Positions 6,660 to 15,055 of a stretch of 64,000 nucleotides of DNA are shown here, in pieces. Under the pieces are notes generated by a model. That model had not been told where the DNA came from. It did not search any database and saw nothing but the letters and a program-made list of their open reading frames with translations. The stretch spans positions 1,922,001 through 1,986,000 of the forward strand of contig NZ_CP133262.1 of NCBI RefSeq assembly GCF_030915405.1, in the 5' to 3' direction. Origin of the DNA: Neobacillus nitrireducens. GTDB lineage: Bacteria; Bacillota; Bacilli; Bacillales; Cytobacillaceae. Made by a program: the position numbers and the translations under genes. Positions within the stretch are counted from its first letter, which is position 1; every line of letters starts with the position of its first letter.

Positions 6660-8519
6660 TTAACAGGTTTCGCAGAATTCCAGCTCTCTTTTCAGTTCAT
6701 CCACATATTCCTTCGACCCAGTAACAATCAGGCGGTCATTCATTAGCAGCTCTGTATCTCCATGTGGGACGATAGAATCCTTGCCACGGAAAATCCGGAC
6801 AAATATGATATCACCTGTAAAAGGAAATCGCCGTAACGACATTTCATCAAATTGCTTATTCAACATTACAATTTCATAAAGTCCTGTTTCCTGATTGGTT
6901 AATATGTTTAACAAGGTTGGCGATTCAATTAAGGCTCGAAGCAATACTTTGGTGGACATAAATGTAGAAAATACCTCAATATTATGCTCACGTAAGTTTT
7001 CCTCTAATTCAGGACTTTCTATTCGCGCAATGACCCTTGAAACTCCTTTTTCTTTTGCAGCTACGGAAAGAGTTGCATTGACCCGCTCATCACCTGTTGA
7101 AATCACCACAACATCAGATTGAAAAACCGATGTCTTCTCCAACGTTTCCGGTGAATAATCAGGTATCTCAACTATTTCAAAAAGAGAATTAGCAATTTGT
7201 TTTTCTGATTTCTCCATTTGTATATGATAAAGTATTGGGTCATACAGGCCTATTTTTAATTCCCGTGAAACAGGCATTGTCGTCTGGTTTGCACCTAAGA
7301 ATGCCACACTAACCCTTTTATTAGCGATCACTTCTTTAGGAAATAACTTTTTAAAAACAATCGGTGTAATTATAGACGTAATTACAGCAACCAATATTAA
7401 TGTACCACTCATCTCCGGGGTTATGATTTCTAATCTCTCTCCTATTGTCGCCGCTGCAATGACAAGTGAAAGTGTTGAAGTGAGTAAAAAACCCGCTGCA
7501 ATGACTGTTTTTAACTCATACCAAATTTTCAATATATACACGGGGATAAGTTTTGATAATAATAGTCCTATTAATAGAAGTGGTATCAATAATAAAAGTT
7601 TTTTTTCACTAAATAGGGACCAAATATCAAGATTTACCCCTACCATTACAAAAAAGATGGGAATCAAAAATCCATAACCGAATGAATCCAGCTTATGTAC
7701 AAGCTCTTGGTTCGGTGATAACAACGAAACCAGGACCCCCGCTAGAAATGCTCCTAAGATGTTTTCTGCACCCACTGTTTCAGACAGGCCAACTAAAACG
7801 ATGATTAATGTAAATACGGCTCTCGTCCCAATTTGAACGGTTCCCGTTGAAAGTGTTTCGATAAATGTTCGATTTTTAAATCTTTTTCCTAGAAAATAAA
7901 GAACTATACCTGCTGCAAACAAAATAAGTAGCAGCCACGTATTTCCATGACCTGATTCATTAAGAGATACGAATACTGCTAGTAAAATCATCGTCACCAA
8001 ATCAGCAATGACCGCCACCAATAAGATAATTTGGCCGATAACGGTTTTCATCAGGTGTGCCTCTTTCAAGGTGGGTACAACAACCCCCAATGATATCGTT
8101 GAGATAATCAAGGTCATTAAAAAGGCATTATCAATAAATCCTGCCATTACAAACAAATGCGATAAACCAAGCGAGAAAATAAAGATACCTGCAAAGATTA
8201 GCCCCGCGACAACGAATGAATTGGGCTCGATTTTCCCATTTGGGAGCTTTTTACGTAATTTTCTCCCCGCAAAAGCCGTGAAGTCTATCTCCAGTCCGCT
8301 TAAAAACATGAGAAAGATAAACCCTAATGTAGATAGGGTTGAGATCCACATATCTTCGTGAACCACATCGAATCCGCTTTTTCCAATGACAAGTCCCATA
8401 ATGATTTCTGCGACAACCACAGGGATATAATTCAATTTAAACCGATGTAAAAGAATGGGTGTTAAAAAGGCCATCGTCACAACAATTAATAAAGAAATGA
8501 CTGATACATGTTGCTCCAT
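6660..8519 (-). CDS. yjbQ: CPA2-family monovalent cation:proton antiporter with RCK domain (YjbQ-like)
   Basis: 619 residues. Residues 1-390 hold about 12 membrane helices of the KefB/CPA2 exchanger fold, including FLMFLSGLEIDF and the LGAFLAGVLVS stretch. The last 230 residues are cytosolic and resemble a TrkA/RCK regulatory module, ending in a TrkA-C-like segment (DIIFVRIFRG, RLIVTGSKEYVDEL). Such proteins exchange K+ or Na+ for H+. AAGGAG lies 8 nt before the ATG. The location between fabI and prpE matches B. subtilis yjbQ. Ion specificity cannot be read from the sequence. Confidence 0.85.
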   Translation of the reverse strand: MEQHVSVISLLIVVTMAFLTPILLHRFKLNYIPVVVAEIIMGLVIGKSGFDVVHEDMWISTLSTLGFIFLMFLSGLEIDFTAFAGRKLRKKLPNGKIEPNSFVVAGLIFAGIFIFSLGLSHLFVMAGFIDNAFLMTLIISTISLGVVVPTLKEAHLMKTVIGQIILLVAVIADLVTMILLAVFVSLNESGHGNTWLLLILFAAGIVLYFLGKRFKNRTFIETLSTGTVQIGTRAVFTLIIVLVGLSETVGAENILGAFLAGVLVSLLSPNQELVHKLDSFGYGFLIPIFFVMVGVNLDIWSLFSEKKLLLLIPLLLIGLLLSKLIPVYILKIWYELKTVIAAGFLLTSTLSLVIAAATIGERLEIITPEMSGTLILVAVITSIITPIVFKKLFPKEVIANKRVSVAFLGANQTTMPVSRELKIGLYDPILYHIQMEKSEKQIANSLFEIVEIPDYSPETLEKTSVFQSDVVVISTGDERVNATLSVAAKEKGVSRVIARIESPELEENLREHNIEVFSTFMSTKVLLRALIESPTLLNILTNQETGLYEIVMLNKQFDEMSLRRFPFTGDIIFVRIFRGKDSIVPHGDTELLMNDRLIVTGSKEYVDELKRELEFCETC

Positions 8520-8613
8520 TCATGTAACTCCTTTCCATTAATTTATAGTTTAGAATCCTTTTTATAAAAACTAACTCTAAGGCAAAAAATATCGATATAA
8601 GGGAGTTGATTTA

Positions 8614-9354
8614 ATGAAAATTGATATAATCGGTGATATTCATGGCTGTCTTACGGAATTAAAGGAACTCACTCTAAAACTAGGTTATCAGTGGGAGAAT
8701 GGAATACCAATCCATCCCGAGGGTAGAGTACTGGGATTTTTAGGCGATTTAACGGACCGCGGCCCTGCGTCACTGAACGTAATAGAAATTGTATGGCAAC
8801 TGGTTCTTAAAGAAAAAAAAGCCTATTACACACCGGGAAATCATTGTAATAAGTTATACCGCTTCTTCCTTGGTAACAAAGTTCAGATTGCACACGGACT
8901 AGAAACAACAGTTGCTGAATATCAATCATTATATAAAAAAGAGCAGCAATCCATTCGAAAAAAATTCACCGAACTTTATGAAAAGGCTCCATTATACCTA
9001 CAATTAGACAACAATAAGCTTGTGATTGCCCATGCCGGGATTAAACAAGAATTTATCGGACAATCGCATGCAAAAGTCAAAGAGTTTGTCCTTTACGGAG
9101 ATATTACAGGAAAAAAACACCCTGATGGATCACCGATAAGAAGGGATTGGGCCAAAGAATATCACGGTGAAACATGCATCGTTTACGGACATACACCAGT
9201 TCATGAGCCAAGAATCATTAATAATACGTATAATATTGATACCGGGGCAGTCTTCGGTGGAAAACTAACCGCGTTAAGATATCCAGAAATAGAATTGATT
9301 TCAGTTAAATCAACTATGCCATATGTAGAAGAAAAATTTAAGGAATTTGATTAA
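8614..9354 (+). CDS. prpE: Bis(5'-nucleosyl)-tetraphosphatase PrpE
   Basis: 246 residues. The metallophosphatase motifs GDIHG (7-11), GDLTDRG (44-50) and GNH (75-77) are intact, with further His residues in VIAHAGI and YGHTPVHEP. PrpE of Bacillus cleaves Ap4A symmetrically and influences spore germination. GGGAG lies about 8 nt before the ATG. It is divergent from the antiporter gene and followed by a structured intergenic repeat. Confidence 0.92.
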   Translation: MKIDIIGDIHGCLTELKELTLKLGYQWENGIPIHPEGRVLGFLGDLTDRGPASLNVIEIVWQLVLKEKKAYYTPGNHCNKLYRFFLGNKVQIAHGLETTVAEYQSLYKKEQQSIRKKFTELYEKAPLYLQLDNNKLVIAHAGIKQEFIGQSHAKVKEFVLYGDITGKKHPDGSPIRRDWAKEYHGETCIVYGHTPVHEPRIINNTYNIDTGAVFGGKLTALRYPEIELISVKSTMPYVEEKFKEFD

Positions 9355-9510
9355 GAAAAGCGTAGGCGCCCTGTTCAGCGGCGTATGGCCTGGAGCGCTC
9401 CAACTGAGATAAAGGAAACACGAAGAGCCAGGGGCGATTCGATGTTGACTTATCGTAGGGCGGAGAGCGAAGGACACTAGCCGCTAGGGCGCCGGAGCTA
9501 GACAGTTATC
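9355..9510. repeat. Structured intergenic repeat with inverted GCG..GGCGCC ends
   Basis: A GC-richer, non-coding block of about 155 nt. Its ends are imperfect inverted repeats: GCGTAGGCGCCCT at 9360-9372 and AGGGCGCCGGAGC at 9486-9498. The inner part contains further short pairings such as GGAGCGCTCC. The beginning AGAAAAGCG.AGGCGCC recurs in shortened form at 1031-1048 and in the hairpin at 56775-56810. Intergenic repeats starting GAAAAGCG and ending GAGCTAGACA are frequent in Bacillus genomes; this is probably one, of unknown function. Confidence 0.6.
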
Positions 9511-9554
9511 TAAGTTCAAAAACTCATGCTTCTTATCTTGAAAAAGGCTGCCTC

Positions 9555-10460
9555 CTAAAAAAGCGAGTCAGCCTCTAAGATTTCACCCATATCATCTGGA
9601 AGTGGTGCAGTAAAAATCATTTCCTCTCTCAAAAATGGGTGAATAAATTTTATTTTTTTACAATGAAGTGCCTGCCTTGAAATTAAGGATCGATCTCCTC
9701 CATACAAATCATCACCAAGCAAAGGATGCTTTAAATAAGTCATATGAACCCGAATTTGATGGGTTCGTCCAGTATCAAGCGATAGCTCTAAATAAGTAAA
9801 ACCATGATTTCGCTCAAGTACCCGATAGTGGGTGCAGGCAAATTGCCCATCCTCACGAACTTCTCTCTCAATTATACTGTCATCTTTGCGTCCAATTGGC
9901 GCCTGTATAGTACCACTTTCTAACAAAACTCTGCCTTCTGCAAATGCTTCATAAGTCCTCTTAACCTCACCACTGCGCTGCATCATACTAAATAAATGGT
10001 GGACATGACGATGCTTCGCTACGAGAACAATTCCTGAAGTATCTCTGTCTAGCCGAGTAACAATATGGGAAGTAGTCTGTAGTCCAGTTTGCTGATAATA
10101 GCCAATTAGTGCATTCGCAAGGCTGCCGTCAGGATGCTCCCGAGACGGAATCGTATTCATTCCTGCCGGCTTATTTATTACTAAGAGATACTCATCCTCA
10201 TATAGGATTGTTAACGGGATTTCTTCTCCCTTAAGTCCCTCACTAGGATACTCCATTGGAAAAGAAACCGTTACTTCCTCCCCTATTGATAGTTTGTATC
10301 GAACATTTACCTCTTCTCCATTTACTTGGATACTCCCACCCTTGAACTTAATATCCGTTAAAGCAGTCCGAGAAATCTCTTCCTTCTTTAAAAATTCCCT
10401 TAATAATTTCCCTGCATCACCTTCATTAATAATCCACTTCAATTTAAAGAGAGAATACAT
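9555..10460 (-). CDS. yjbO: RluA/RluD-family pseudouridine synthase (YjbO-like)
   Basis: 301 residues. An S4-like N-terminal region (about 17-70) precedes the catalytic domain, whose signature RLDRDTSG gives the catalytic Asp near residue 138; GRTHQIRVHM and GDDLYGG follow. It isomerises uridine in structured RNA; the target is not known for YjbO. I chose ATG 10460 since AAAGGGG lies 8 nt upstream, while the ATG at 10466 is 1 nt from it. It lies 18 nt after nadK and is probably in one operon with relQ and nadK. Confidence 0.9.
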   Translation of the reverse strand: MYSLFKLKWIINEGDAGKLLREFLKKEEISRTALTDIKFKGGSIQVNGEEVNVRYKLSIGEEVTVSFPMEYPSEGLKGEEIPLTILYEDEYLLVINKPAGMNTIPSREHPDGSLANALIGYYQQTGLQTTSHIVTRLDRDTSGIVLVAKHRHVHHLFSMMQRSGEVKRTYEAFAEGRVLLESGTIQAPIGRKDDSIIEREVREDGQFACTHYRVLERNHGFTYLELSLDTGRTHQIRVHMTYLKHPLLGDDLYGGDRSLISRQALHCKKIKFIHPFLREEMIFTAPLPDDMGEILEADSLF

Positions 10461-10478
10461 GACCATGCCCCTTTCACG

Positions 10479-11273
10479 TCAATCGGAAATAAAGGAATCA
10501 TGTACTCTTTTCCAAAAAGGAAACGGCCGGAAACGGGCAAAGCGAATTTTTTCCTCTGGCACCCTAAATTGAATGGATTTTACATCCTTATGAAGCAGTG
10601 TCAGATGGTCGATTGTCACTTGAAAATCAGACCGATTTACCGGTTTAAGCATACAGGTATGGTGTGCAGGGAGAATAAGCGGCGAGCCTATGGTTCTAAA
10701 AACTTTGTTATTAATCGATGCCATTTCAGCCACTTGGAGGGCAGCAATCGACGGATGGATAATCGCCCCGCCAAGCGCCTTATTATAGGCAGTACTTCCT
10801 GATGGAGTTGAAACGCATAAACCGTCACCACGGAACCGCTCAAAATGCTGTCCACGGATTTCCACATCCATCACGAGTGTCCCTTCCACACTTTTAACCG
10901 TTGACTCATTTAAGGCAAGATACCTTGATTCCTTGCCTGCATGAGAATAACGGATAATCACCTCTAACAATGGGTATTCCACGACATGATAGGGGGTTTT
11001 AGCAATCGCAATCACTAACTTTTCAATTTCATCGGGAATCCAATCTGCATAAAAGCCGAGATGACCCGTGTGAATTCCGACAAAAGCCGTTTTATCCAAT
11101 CGGCTGCTATAGCGATGAAAGGCATAAAGGAGTGTCCCGTCACCACCAATGGAAACAACTATATCTGGTTGGTCCTCATCGTACACAAGATCAAAATCAA
11201 GTAAATAGGTCCTCATTTTGTGCATTAAGATATTTGATTTCTGATCTCCTTTTGATGTAATCGCAAATTTCAT
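10479..11273 (-). CDS. nadK: NAD kinase
   Basis: 264 residues. It phosphorylates NAD to NADP. The diagnostic GGDGT sits at 43-47, followed by [10 protein letters not shown] and the LNE and [12 protein letters not shown] segments that bind NAD. It matches B. subtilis PpnK (YjbN). The order relQ, nadK, yjbO on one strand with short gaps (about 50 and 20 nt) suggests one operon that links alarmone synthesis with NADP supply and RNA modification. Confidence 0.96.
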   Translation of the reverse strand: MKFAITSKGDQKSNILMHKMRTYLLDFDLVYDEDQPDIVVSIGGDGTLLYAFHRYSSRLDKTAFVGIHTGHLGFYADWIPDEIEKLVIAIAKTPYHVVEYPLLEVIIRYSHAGKESRYLALNESTVKSVEGTLVMDVEIRGQHFERFRGDGLCVSTPSGSTAYNKALGGAIIHPSIAALQVAEMASINNKVFRTIGSPLILPAHHTCMLKPVNRSDFQVTIDHLTLLHKDVKSIQFRVPEEKIRFARFRPFPFWKRVHDSFISD

Positions 11274-11326
11274 AGTATTTTTGCTCCTTGTGGCTTGTTT
11301 GGCTATTCAAAAGGCGGTATTGACAA

Positions 11327-11965
11327 TTAATCCTTTTCTTCTTGTTTCAATTCTTTCTTTCTTGTAAAAAATGCTTGAGCATCCTGTATTTCACCGCGAA
11401 TCAATGACATTTCCTCGTCTAAACGAAATGCTGCTTCCGCGGCTCTTTGCAAACGCATTTGAATATCACTGGGGAAAACGCCCTTGTACTTATAGCTTAA
11501 TGTATGTTCAATTGTCGCCCAAAAATTCATTGCAAGCGTTCGTATCTGAATTTCCGCTAAAATCTTCTTTTCTCCATGGATGGTTTGAACTGGGTAGCGA
11601 ATAACAACATGGTAGGACCTATACCCGCTTGTCTTTTTATGTGATATATAATCTCTATCCTCGACAATTTCAAAATCATTGCGGTTTCGTAATAAATCGA
11701 CGACCGTATGAATGTCATCGACGAACTGACACATAATACGCATACCCGCAATATCTTGCATTTCTTCTTCCAATCTTTCTAGTGGTATTCCTTTTTGATT
11801 TGCTTTGTCAAGAATACTTGCGATTGGTTTAACTCTTCCTGTAACAAATTCAATTGGTGAATGAGTGGCATCAAGTTCGAATAGACCTCTCATCCCCTTT
11901 AATTTTACTTTTAATTCTGCTACAGCCTGTTTATATGGGGCTAAAAATTGGTCCCAATGCTTCAT
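11327..11965 (-). CDS. relQ: Small alarmone synthetase RelQ (SAS1, YjbM)
   Basis: 212 residues, synthetase only, with no hydrolase or TGS domain. It makes (p)ppGpp from ATP and GDP/GTP. Key parts visible are RVKPIAS near 44-50, DIAGMRIMC near 71-79, the SGYRSYH substrate loop near 113-119 and EIQIRT at 138-143 with the catalytic Glu. In Bacillus YjbM is a tetramer that is allosterically activated by pppGpp. First gene of the relQ-nadK-yjbO group, 20 nt downstream of yjbL. Confidence 0.93.
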   Translation of the reverse strand: MKHWDQFLAPYKQAVAELKVKLKGMRGLFELDATHSPIEFVTGRVKPIASILDKANQKGIPLERLEEEMQDIAGMRIMCQFVDDIHTVVDLLRNRNDFEIVEDRDYISHKKTSGYRSYHVVIRYPVQTIHGEKKILAEIQIRTLAMNFWATIEHTLSYKYKGVFPSDIQMRLQRAAEAAFRLDEEMSLIRGEIQDAQAFFTRKKELKQEEKD

Positions 11966-11984
11966 GATTTCACCTCAAACCAAA

Positions 11985-12350
11985 TTATGTTAAGAATATT
12001 CTCTCTACCTTTGAAACCAATTCTTTCCCATAATTACTATTTCCTTTAATATTAGATAGGACATAATCAAATTCCTCATGGAAATTTACCAATTCTTTTT
12101 GCTCATCATTAAAGGAAATCCAAACAGGTAACCTTTTTTCATAGGCATTATTTAAAAGCGGCCAGATTTGTTCATGTAAAACGATATATGTATAATCATT
12201 TTTATCTTCCATTAAGTAAATGAAAGAGTATTGGATAGAATCAACAAGAATCTGTTCCTCTGGAACCAAATCAATAATTGACTCATTCGTTTCTAACATT
12301 AGTTTATCTTCAAGTATGTATGCTTTTAGAATTGTAATATTTTTCTTCAT
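11985..12350 (-). CDS. yjbL: UPF0738-type protein (YjbL-like)
   Basis: 121 residues, acidic, without a signal or membrane helix. The length and the position between relQ and the divergent CYTH gene match YjbL of B. subtilis (UPF0738). No catalytic motif can be pointed out; the sequence is rich in Glu, Tyr and Leu, with a WPLLNNAYEKRLPVW core. It is separated from relQ by 20 nt and may be cotranscribed. Function unknown. Confidence 0.75.
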   Translation of the reverse strand: MKKNITILKAYILEDKLMLETNESIIDLVPEEQILVDSIQYSFIYLMEDKNDYTYIVLHEQIWPLLNNAYEKRLPVWISFNDEQKELVNFHEEFDYVLSNIKGNSNYGKELVSKVERIFLT

Positions 12351-12470
12351 CTCTCTACCTCCATTATCTCCCTACTTATTTTAGCATAATTCATGCATTT
12401 CTCCCAAGAATTGATATTGAAGTCGGTACGGATAATCGAGAAAAACTCTAGGTTGAAAGGAAGTTAAACC

Positions 12471-13070
12471 ATGACGCAAAATATCGAAATCGAATTTAAA
12501 AATATGCTGACAAAAATAGAATATGAAAGCCTCCTTAAGTATTTCAAGATCAGCCAAAGCCAAATATTCGCCCAGGAAAACCACTACTTTGATACACCTG
12601 ATTTTGCTTTAAAAAGTAATAATTCTGCACTAAGAATTCGCAAAAAGGGCGGAACCTACGAAATGACATTAAAACAGCCAGCAAACGTGGGGCTGCTTGA
12701 GACCAATCAAGTCATTGGGGAAGAAGAGGTCTTAATGGCCATTCATCAGGGCATCCTACCAACTGGAATCATTCGATCTCTTATCGAAGAATACCAAATT
12801 TCTTTTTCTACTATTGAATATTTTGGATCATTAATTACGGAGCGAGTTGAGTTGGAATACAAGCAGGGGTTACTAGTGTTGGACCATAGTATCTATCTAA
12901 GCAAAGAAGATTATGAATTAGAATATGAGGTTGAGGATTATCAGTTTGGAGAGAAAATTTTTTTGGAACTCCTAAAGCAATTAAAGATTCCTTCTCGAAA
13001 GACAGAAAATAAAATTGTCCGTTTCTATAAACAAAAGTTTGATCAAACGAACGAAAATAAAATCTTGTAA
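12471..13070 (+). CDS. yjbK: CYTH-domain (triphosphate tunnel) protein YjbK
   Basis: 199 residues. It begins with the CYTH signature EIEFK (ExExK, residues 5-9) and has the further charged strands of the tunnel fold: ALRIRKK, EMTLKQ, RVELEY and YELEYEVED. Such enzymes hydrolyse or cyclise triphosphates using a metal held in the tunnel; the substrate of YjbK is not established, though the neighbouring alarmone synthetase makes nucleotide or polyphosphate substrates plausible. AAGGAAG precedes the ATG. Divergent from yjbL. Confidence 0.88.
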   Translation: MTQNIEIEFKNMLTKIEYESLLKYFKISQSQIFAQENHYFDTPDFALKSNNSALRIRKKGGTYEMTLKQPANVGLLETNQVIGEEEVLMAIHQGILPTGIIRSLIEEYQISFSTIEYFGSLITERVELEYKQGLLVLDHSIYLSKEDYELEYEVEDYQFGEKIFLELLKQLKIPSRKTENKIVRFYKQKFDQTNENKIL

Positions 13071-13266
13071 GAAGAATTAGAGCAGTTTTGAGATTTGGAG
13101 TTATTTCCAACATACTCCTTTCTATTTATTCTATTAAAATTTTCTCAATTGGTATACATTAATAATGCCTTTAGATACAAATTCGCATTTTCAAAGCAAT
13201 TAATTTGAGATATGAAATGGGCATTGTTAAAATTAATTTACATAATACTTTAGGGGAGTTGTCAAC

Positions 13267-13674
13267 ATGATTGAGAGAAAGCTTTCACCATTTGAATCCA
13301 TAGGTGAAGATACCTTACACCGTCTTGTGGACACTTTTTATGGCCTTGTTGCACAACATCCTGATCTTGCTCCTATATTCCCAAATCAATTTACTGAGAT
13401 TGCTCGAAAACAAAAGCAATTCTTAACTCAATATTTAGGCGGACCTGCATTGTATACAGAAGAGCATGGCCATCCGATGATGCGTGCTCGCCATTTGCCA
13501 TTTCCGGTTACTCCAATACGAGCGAGGGCTTGGTTATCATGTATGACTCAAGCAATGGATATAATTGGCTTACAGGGGCCGATAAGGGACGATTTTTATT
13601 CACGACTTTACCTTACTGCCCAACATATGATTAACACGCCTGATGGCGCGATATCAGGTGAAGATCGTGAATAG
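13267..13674 (+). CDS. yjbI: Group II truncated haemoglobin YjbI
   Basis: 135 residues, typical of a 2-on-2 haemoglobin. Tyr25 (B10), the [10 protein letters not shown]-helix stretch, the proximal His76 in ARHLPFPV and Trp89 (G8) are the expected haem-pocket residues of group II. In B. subtilis YjbI binds O2 tightly and is co-expressed with YjbH. GGGGAG precedes the ATG. Its last codons overlap the start of spxH, so the two are coupled. Confidence 0.93.
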   Translation: MIERKLSPFESIGEDTLHRLVDTFYGLVAQHPDLAPIFPNQFTEIARKQKQFLTQYLGGPALYTEEHGHPMMRARHLPFPVTPIRARAWLSCMTQAMDIIGLQGPIRDDFYSRLYLTAQHMINTPDGAISGEDRE

Positions 13675-14536
13675 TTCAAGATTTTCGGGTTCGAAGCAGC
13701 AGTGCAGTGGTAGTGAAAAAAAGCCGATTGAGATTTATATGTTTATTGACCCATTATGTCCGGAATGTTGGGCATTGGAACCTATTTTAAAGAAGCTTCA
13801 AATCGAATACGGTCGTTATTTTTCTATAAAGCATATTTTAAGTGGACGATTAGCCGATTTAAATTTGAGTAAGAAAAAGAATTTTGAGAATATCGCTCAA
13901 GTTTGGGAGAAGACTGCTAGCAGATCTGGTATGTCATGTGATGGGAGCCTTTGGTTAGAAAATCCTGTCGATTCACCTTATACAGTTTCAATTGCTATAA
14001 AGGCAGCTGAGCTGCAGGGAAGGCGTGCTGGGCTTCGTTTCCTGAGAAGAATTCAAGAAGGATTATTTTTAGAAAAACGAAATATTTCTAATCTTGAAGT
14101 GTTAAAGGATTGTGCAAGGAGTCTAGGTTTGGATGTGGAGGAATTCATGGTTGATATCCATTCCGATAGTGCCGCGAAAGCCTTCCAATGTGATTTAAAA
14201 ATCACATCAGAAATGGATGTACAAGAAATTCCCACATTAGTATTTTTCAATGAAAATGTTGAGGATGAAGGAATTAAGATAACGGGTTCTTACCCATATG
14301 AAATATATGTCCAAATTTTAGAGGAAATGCTTTCTGAAAAACCAGTACTGACTCCCCCGCCTCCGCTAGAAACGTTTATGAGATTTTTTAAATTTGTTGC
14401 CTCAAAGGAAATTGCAGTGGTTTATAATATGTCTATTTCGCAAATTGAACGGGAAATGAAAAAACTACTTTTAAAGCAGGTGGTCGAACAGATTCCCGCT
14501 AAATATGGGACCTTTTGGAGGTATATCGAAGAATAG
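13667..14536 (+). CDS. spxH: ClpXP adaptor SpxH (YjbH)
   Basis: 289 residues in a DsbA-like thioredoxin fold. [19 protein letters not shown] carries the CPEC motif, followed by [21 protein letters not shown] and the C-terminal [17 protein letters not shown] tail region (here [15 protein letters not shown]). YjbH/SpxH hands the redox regulator Spx to ClpXP for degradation. The start is chosen as GTG 13667, with AGGTGA 5 nt upstream inside yjbI; an in-frame ATG at 13643 would extend it but has no ribosome site. The start overlaps the end of yjbI by 8 nt. spx itself lies at 20.9 kb. Confidence 0.92.
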   Translation: MNSSRFSGSKQQCSGSEKKPIEIYMFIDPLCPECWALEPILKKLQIEYGRYFSIKHILSGRLADLNLSKKKNFENIAQVWEKTASRSGMSCDGSLWLENPVDSPYTVSIAIKAAELQGRRAGLRFLRRIQEGLFLEKRNISNLEVLKDCARSLGLDVEEFMVDIHSDSAAKAFQCDLKITSEMDVQEIPTLVFFNENVEDEGIKITGSYPYEIYVQILEEMLSEKPVLTPPPPLETFMRFFKFVASKEIAVVYNMSISQIEREMKKLLLKQVVEQIPAKYGTFWRYIEE

Positions 14537-14566
14537 AAAATGCCGGAATTAACCGGCATTTTTACT
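14537..14566 (+). terminator. Terminator 1 after spxH
   Basis: ATGCCGG / CCGGCAT hairpin followed by TTTTTACTTTTA, directly after the spxH stop. Confidence 0.8.
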
Positions 14567-14580
14567 TTTATATAAAAACG

Positions 14581-14617
14581 AAAATGCCTTGCAGCTGTTA
14601 CACTGCAAGGCATTTTT
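14581..14617 (+). terminator. Terminator 2 after spxH
   Basis: A second, stronger hairpin, AAATGCCTTGCAG / CTGCAAGGCATTT, followed by TTTC. The two tandem hairpins end the yjbI-spxH transcript. The remaining 230 bases up to 14848 show nothing I can name. Confidence 0.75.
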
Positions 14618-14847
14618 CTATTATACGAACAAAGGGGATGGGAGAAATTTTTCACGGTTCAAACAAAGGGGTATATGTTTGTTGTGATCAACTTCACGTA
14701 TATAATATAGCATGGGATCAAAGAGGCTGACAATAAGTTTGTGCCTTATTTCACATAATTGTCAAAAATCATAATTCCATTGAAAGGACAATAAACATAG
14801 TAGTACAAAGAATAAAAACTTACTTTTAATAAGGGTGGCAATATACT

Positions 14848-15021
14848 ATGAGAAAATTCCCTTTCGTTATTATGGTGCTTTTTATGTTCATTGCTTTTTT
14901 CCTTCAAATACTCGCTTTGTTAAAGATCTTTCCTCTATTAGTTAGTACACCCATTTTGTTTGTATCCATCTTTATTTTCATTTTTTATCTTAATGACCGA
15001 AAGAGGTTTAGAGGATTTTAA
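14848..15021 (+). CDS. Small hydrophobic membrane protein, unrecognised
   Basis: 57 residues: a short basic N-terminus (MRKF), two membrane helices (about 6-28 and 31-49) and a basic end DRKRFRGF that would stay in the cytosol. AGGGTGG lies 8 nt before the ATG and a terminator follows at once, so it is a real small gene. The two-helix hairpin with positive ends is common among tiny Bacillus membrane proteins; no family name can be given. It sits between spxH and the convergent pepF. Confidence 0.65.
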   Translation: MRKFPFVIMVLFMFIAFFLQILALLKIFPLLVSTPILFVSIFIFIFYLNDRKRFRGF

Positions 15022-15053
15022 AAGGGATGGCTGCCAACAGGCACCATCCCTTT
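15021..15053. terminator. Bidirectional terminator between the small membrane gene and pepF
   Basis: AAAGGGATGG..TGCC / GGCA.CCATCCCTTT hairpin with a 4 nt AACA loop between two convergent stop codons. Confidence 0.8.
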
Positions 15054-15055
15054 AT

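Noticed and set aside
14515..14730. 71-codon plus-strand frame after spxH
   Set aside because: It runs through two tandem terminator hairpins, has no ribosome site and a low-complexity product.
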